A stretch of 64,000 nt of DNA from Erodium maritimum. Taxonomy: Eukaryota > Streptophyta > Magnoliopsida > Geraniales > Geraniaceae. The DNA is taken from positions 58,270,012-58,334,011 of the forward strand of contig OY997590.1 in assembly GCA_963921825.1 (NCBI GenBank), written 5' to 3'. A program made the position numbers and the translations under genes. Below are positions 58,827 to 64,000 of this stretch, piece by piece. Position 1 is the stretch's first letter. Every line of letters starts with the position of its first letter. Under the pieces are notes generated by a model. The model made no database searches. It was not told where the DNA came from and saw only the letters and a program-made list of their open reading frames with translations.

Positions 58827-61689
58827 TACCGATCTGTACCTCGAGACATGGTACCAATGGACGGACTTGAGGACGGGGATGACCATGGGACCTATGAAGG
58901 AGGCCCTAGGAATTAGGTTCTTGGTGGGTGGAACGACTACACTCGGTGATAAGGGGAATAACGACCACCCATTCCTTCTCACGTGATCCTTGTATCAAGA
59001 CCCTGGATCATAAACGGAACCCTTATTGATGGTGGGATTATACACGGTCCGGGCCATACCATATAATGAGGGGCGTATAACGAGGCGTACAGCAGAGACC
59101 CCCACATGAAGACCCGGGGACTAGTTGTCCCGAAGCAGGAACAAGTGAGGTTTGCGGTGCAACCTCGTCAAGGGAAATGAGTGGCCCTCTGTGCAATAAA
59201 GTGTGTGGGGGGGCGCACACTCCACCCTGCTATGTCCGGTGCGAGCACGACACTCTGATATACTCCCTCCCATTTTTTGGTGTTCTCCTTAACTACCTGT
59301 GCACTCCATAGATTCCCCTAATCTATCTCCACGAGTGTCAGGTCGAGTCAGAAAATGTGTTGAAGTCTCTCAGTATCGCCCCAACAATAAGAGCAACTAT
59401 GTTGTGGAGTTGAGCATTCCACGTCTAAGGGTTAGAACATAGTCTTACCCATTTGATTTTATATCTTTTGTCTTGCTTTTCTTTACTTTTAATAGTGCTT
59501 ATCTATTTGTAGCTTGAATTTCGTATCAATAAAAGATTTTACCATATACTAAAAAATACATTTCAGTTCACAAAATAAGTTAGTTTGAAATAAATAATGT
59601 TAAATCAATTATATTACATTATTATATTAGTCTTTTAACTCTAAATCGAAAAAAGTTCATGAATCAAACCAAAAGATATTAAATTGATTATTTTTAAACA
59701 TGTAGAACCTTAAACTTTCAGACTAAAAGATACCAAATAAGTCTGGGAATTTGGTGATATGAGCTCTGCTAAGGTTTCAGAACCTCAAACCCAGGCGGCG
59801 GCTTTCCTTTAGGGCCGCCGTCGTTTCTCCCGACCTCAATCCGTTACTGTTGTTCCGTCGATATGGCGTCCATCCTCTTCACATTCTCCTGCTCGTCCAC
59901 TGCCCACGAGGGTCATCACTATCCAATTCTCATCTTCCCTGATTTTCCCCAACTCCCATCAACACGATCACATCGTCGTCGCCATCGCCTATCCCTTTCC
60001 CAATTGTTTTTTTTGGTGGGGGGTGGGGGGGGGGGGGGGGGGGGGTGGGGGGGGGGGGTGGGGGTCTCGTCTGCTACTGCCATTCCCCCCATTGATCTCG
60101 GCGGCAATTGTCTGAAGCCTCTACCACCGTCTCTAAAGTTGCATCAGTCGCCGCCGCTGGCACGTCCTTCTCCCTGACTTCCACCACCGCTCCCTCCTCG
60201 ATCCCTCTCTCGATTCTGGATCTGGCTAATGAGTGGGTCTTTTTTATTTTATTTGATTTCGTTTTTGCAGGGTCAAAATCTAATACGCAGAGATTCAGAG
60301 ACTTATGCTCTAGGGGATGGCTCTAGGAGGGGCAGGTTCAATCGTACTCTACTGTGCATGCAACGTTTAGGCAAGACCTCGAATATCTGTAGTCAACTTC
60401 TTCTAGTTTTAGTGTGTCGCCTTTATAGCATCTCATTCAATACTGTTAGGGACGGTTATTGTATCTTTCGTCTGTTCTTCATGGTTAGAGATTTATTCAT
60501 GATGCAATTAAATGTATTTGAATTTAAATGAATGGATTACATTTTCCCTCGAAAAGAATATATACCAAATGCTATTAATGCTAAATTTTGAGTTTTCGGA
60601 TTGAATTATTTTAGAGGACAAAAATAAAAGGTTTTGCAGATAATGATCAAGTGCGGACATGGCAGACAACGCACTCCATCGACGGCACATCACATCTCAG
60701 CTGAGAAGATGTGGGCTCCACAGAAACAGCCTGGCCCCACCAGTAGTAGCTCCTCCTGAGATGTTTCTGCCTGCTGTCCCACCGGGTCCCTGCTACGCCT
60801 ACTTGCACCATAACAATTTGGATCCCATCCCAGCCATCAAACTGTCTTTTATCGTGTTCCCGCATATGGATATTTATTGTTTTTATTTTGAACTTTTGTG
60901 TATCACGAGCCGTATATTGTAAAGATCGGAGTATATGAATGGAAATATTTAATTTGAGTTTGGTTTACTAAATGTGTAATATGAATTTAAAATGTTTGTA
61001 AATCGGTTCATCTTCTTCAGAATAGGAAGTAGATTTCTTTAAATAGAAAATAAAGTTTTTATAATGGCCGTTATCCTAGAAGGAATAGTGATCAATAACT
61101 TTCAATAACAAACGATCTAATAATAAGCGGTTATAGCAAGCATAACTAAGACAAGAAATATAATTAAAATAGAAATTGAAATCAAAGCTAGAACAGAAAG
61201 TAAAACCAAAGGTGACAATTGTCAAGAACCGTTCAAAGTAGGGCCTAAACGATGCTTGGTCCTTGTTTTCCAAGTACTCGTTTTGTCAAATGAACTATCG
61301 AACTTGAACCTAGTAGTGTGGCTGAGAGGACCGACTCGTCTTAGGGACTCCTCCCGGAGTAAGTCCCTAAAGCTTAGGTTGTATAACATCTCTCGTGGTG
61401 GGGTGCTTCCCCGCCCTCGCTTGGTCTTCCCGCGGCTCCCCGTTTTTTTTTCAGCAAATTTTTATAGACCTTACCTTCGTAATCGAAGACAAGGCCTAGG
61501 GAAACCCTTAAGAACAGTTACTTACAAAATGAGGCATCCCAAAACGAGATCCCTAGGTTAAATTAAAGTAAGTAACAAGAATCAATGACAACACAGTCTC
61601 AGAACTATCCCAACAAGGGGAAATAAACCAACACGATTTAGAAATCAGATAAAACCGTAATTAAGCACACGAAGCCAATAAGGGCTAAA
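58827..61689. other. Unassigned region with a G-tract and possible decayed gene pieces
   Basis: 58827-59420 continues the sequence interrupted at 56822 and is probably an old element or pseudogene; no domain is recognisable. 59776-60330 looks like the start of a transcribed unit (pyrimidine-rich, ATG 59863) but is open only through a Gly-coding G tract. 60600-61690 holds nothing I can name. Confidence 0.4.
60015..60064 (+). repeat. 50-bp interrupted poly-G tract
   Basis: G runs of 7, 21, 12 and 4, or similar, separated by single T. This is the longest G-rich run in the window and strongly prone to form quadruplexes. Exact run lengths may be unreliable in any assembly. Confidence 0.88.
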
Positions 61690-62262
61690 TCAAAACAAAC
61701 AGGAAACAGTCAACATAACAAAACCACCTAGAAACACCACCGAACAGCAGAGGAAAGAGAGAAAAAAAAACCTCCAAAGCCTTACACCAGACATCCCAAA
61801 TGGGACAGACCCGGGGGGATATCTCTTAACACCTAGGGGGCTTATCTTTAAAGTCTGGCAAAAACCTCGAGGGTAAGGCGCCACCCCGAAACGACCTTGA
61901 TACTTGAGAAACGGGTTAGGTACCGTGTCCAGGGTCACAAGAAGATCCTTTTCTCGAGATGTCCCAACCTTAGGTAGCGTGTTCGAGATCAATGGTGCAA
62001 ATCCAAACGGTGGAAGTGCTTCTCTTACCCAATCTGTGGCGTATCGTCTGTCCACCTTGACAGTCTTTAATTCCAGGATCGATTCGTCAAAGTGGGGCAC
62101 CCCTGACACCTCCCAATCATAGTCTCGGACCATGTGATCGATCATTTCGCAATGAAAACAAAAAACAAGTAATTGTTCATATGTCAGACTAACCCTTACC
62201 AGGTCCGAGTATTCCCAGAAGCGCATGATCATGGTATACCGCATGATTCGGTGAATGTCCAT
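61690..62262 (-). pseudogene. Zinc-knuckle retroelement ORF remnant (LINE ORF1-like)
   Basis: A 190-codon minus frame contains VRVSLTYEQLLVFCFHCEMI then DHMVRDYDWE, matching the zinc-knuckle region that follows DUF4283 in plant LINE-type proteins. The knuckle pattern C-x2-C-x4-H-x4-C has Tyr in place of the last Cys. No DUF4283 is visible upstream, and no endonuclease or reverse transcriptase follows within the region. Probably a 5'-truncated or captured remnant; alternatively a fragment of a host zinc-knuckle protein. Confidence 0.5.
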
Positions 62263-62577
62263 CTAGAACCGGACTTTCACCGTCCCACCCCAATAGAGGC
62301 CTAATTGATCACATGGGTTTTCACGTGCTCGCCTAGTGTAGCACCTATAATCTCCCCGGTTGACGTCCTAACAAGGGGTGGAGACCTATCGGTGGCTGAG
62401 GGCGGCGAAACAGAAGACGAGGGCGACAGCGCAATCATGACAGAAGGCTAGGTTGATAATAGGGCAGCGGCACAAGTTCTGAGAGAGACAGAATGTATTT
62501 CTCAAAACTTTATCGACATGTTTATCTAATCGGTTCATTAAATAAATGATAAGAAATGAATGTTAAATTTTGTATTA

Positions 62578-63195
62578 CAACAGCAACAACAACAACAACG
62601 ACGACTACTACTACTACTACTACTACTGCTACTACTACTGCTGCTACTACTGCTACTGCTGCTACTGCTGCTACTGCTGCTGCTGCTGCTCCTACTGCTG
62701 CTGCTGCTCCTGCTGCTGCTACTCCTCCTACTACTACTGCTGCTCCTGCTCCTCCTCCTGCTCCTGCTCCTGCTCTTGCTCCTGCTCCTGCTCCTGCTCC
62801 TACTCCTACTCCTACTCCTACTTCTACTACTGCTACTACTACTACTGCTACTCCTATTACTGCTACTACTACTACTGCTGCTACTCCTGCTACTACTACT
62901 GCTGCTACTCCTCCTACTCCTGCTACTACTCCTGCTCCTGCTCCTGCTCCCCCTCCTCCTCCTGCTCCTGCTCCTCCTCCTCCTACTGCTGCTGCTACTA
63001 CTGCTGCTCCTACTACTACTACTACTACTGCTACTACTGCTACTACTACTGCTACTACTACTGCTACTACTACTGCTACTACTACTGCTACTACTACTGC
63101 TACTACTACTGCTACTACTACTGCTACTACTACTGCTGCTACTACTACTGCTCCTACTACTACTGCTCCTACTACTACTACTACTACTACTGCTC

Positions 63196-63242
<47 letters not shown>

Positions 63243-63261
63243 GCTCCTACTACTACTACTC

Positions 63262-63315
<54 letters not shown>

Positions 63316-63567
63316 CTACTCCTACTACTGCTACTGCTACTACTGCTCCTACTCCTACTGCTCCTACTACTGCTCCTACTACTGCTCCTGCTCCTACTGC
63401 TCCTACTGCTCCTACTGCTCCTCCTACTCCTACTCCTACTCCTCCTCCTACTCCTACTCCTACTCCTACTCCTACTCCTACTCCTACTCCTACTCCTACT
63501 CCTACTCCTACTCCTACTCCTACTCCTACTCCTACTCCTACTCCTACTCCTACTCCTACTCCTACTC

Positions 63568-63624
<57 letters not shown>

Positions 63625-63699
63625 CCACCACTACTACCACCACTACTACCACCACTACTACCACCACTACTACCACCACTACTACTACTACTACTACTA
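62578..63699. repeat. 1.1-kb imperfect CTN triplet array
   Basis: About 370 triplets. After a short CAA/CGA start, nearly every triplet is CTA, CTG or CTC (rarely CTT). Sub-blocks have higher-order periods: CTACTACTACTG (12 bp, about 63040-63140), CTCCTA (6 bp, about 63425-63570), pure CTA runs, and CCACCACTACTA (12 bp, 63624-63680). One frame is therefore almost pure leucine codons, and the opposite strand Ser/Arg or Val/Gly. The several very long open frames here are by-products of the period, not genes. Confidence 0.95.
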
Positions 63700-64000
63700 A
63701 GCTCGAACCAAGATCTGAGATATGCACCTTCGTGTGGTATCCCAAAACAACAAGGGGATACTATTTCTACAATCCCAGTAAGAACATGGTGTTCGTCGCT
63801 TGGGGTGGGGTCTTTATGGAAAAGAAGTTTTGTTTCCAAAGACGTCATTGGGAGGATTGTGCATCTTGAAGAAATTCAGGATGGTACAGATCTGTCTAAA
63901 CCAATTGACAACCCAGTAGAAAGGAGCCAGAGATTGTCGTAGAGTAAGAACCAAATCCTGTTACAATTCCGGAAGGTCCAAGGAGATTTGAAAGGGTCAA
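63700..64000 (+). pseudogene. Start of a plus-strand copia pol fragment, cut by the window edge
   Basis: Right after the triplet array the sequence reads KLEPRSEICTFVWYPKTTRG and YYFYNPSKNMVFVA, the integrase/RT junction of copia. In a second frame (frameshift near 63800) it continues with FVSKDVIGRIVHLEEIQDGT. A stop (TAG near 63940) and a further frame shift then follow. It matches the second copia element (47542-49764) segment for segment. The upstream part of the element is absent. Confidence 0.88.

Noticed and set aside
55159-59760. A large MULE-like element between GGGGTTAAATACC (55159) and AGATACCAAATAAGTC (near 59730)
   Set aside because: The two ends are not inverted copies of each other beyond a few bases and no 9-bp TSD was found.
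59863-60177. 104-codon plus frame with a poly-Gly tract
   Set aside because: It remains open only because of the G tract; the rest is serine/proline-rich and matches nothing known. A decayed gene is possible but not supported.
62522-63942. Several overlapping open frames of 370-460 codons on both strands (poly-Leu, poly-Ser/Arg, poly-Val/Gly, Thr/Ala/Pro)
   Set aside because: They arise because the triplet array has period 3 and few stop-forming triplets; no frame has a start context, domain or neighbour that supports translation.

Overview
This window is nuclear DNA of a flowering plant, most likely a eudicot. The evidence is three recognisable plant genes with GT-AG introns (a PH-RCC1-FYVE-BRX protein, Mediator subunit MED21, and the microtubule end-binding protein EB1C), dense plant transposon families, and a scrap of chloroplast psbA. 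I cannot place it more finely from sequence alone.

Layout. 1-10342 (+): a complete nine-exon PRAF-type gene of about 1030 codons; intron 7 is swollen by nested LTR debris and intron 8 holds a PIF/Harbinger MITE. 12111-about 15340: a long LTR-like repeat with tandem-repeat cores. 15785-16208 (-): an unidentified gene fragment, divergent from MED21. 16300-20232 (+): MED21, with a MITE in its 5'-UTR intron and a 1.2-kb Mutator-like element (MULE) in its first coding intron. 20416-21909 (-): EB1C, eight exons, convergent with MED21.

From about 22.4 kb onward the window is almost entirely transposons: a decayed Harbinger transposase carrying a psbA fragment (22.9-24.8 kb); a solo copia LTR (25.0-26.7 kb); a well-preserved Harbinger element with a near-intact transposase (26.9-29.5 kb); a MULE (31.2-32.7 kb) beside a 48-bp minisatellite; a complete but dead Ty1/copia element (34158-43909, minus) split by two solo LTRs; a hAT MITE; a second, 5'-truncated copia element (44658-about 52255, minus) with a same-family solo LTR inserted in opposite orientation; a MULE (52265-53911); a 2-kb solo LTR containing a further MULE (56823-58821); a zinc-knuckle retroelement remnant; a 1.1-kb imperfect CTN triplet array; and the start of another copia pol on the plus strand running off the right edge.

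For most elements I found both ends and the target-site duplication (TSD) by eye: 5 bp for LTRs, 9 bp for MULEs, TAA for Harbinger, about 8 bp for hAT. The insertion order can therefore be partly reconstructed. I saw no operon-like or defence-type system. The notable content is the nesting, the decay pattern, the organellar scrap and the odd arrays.
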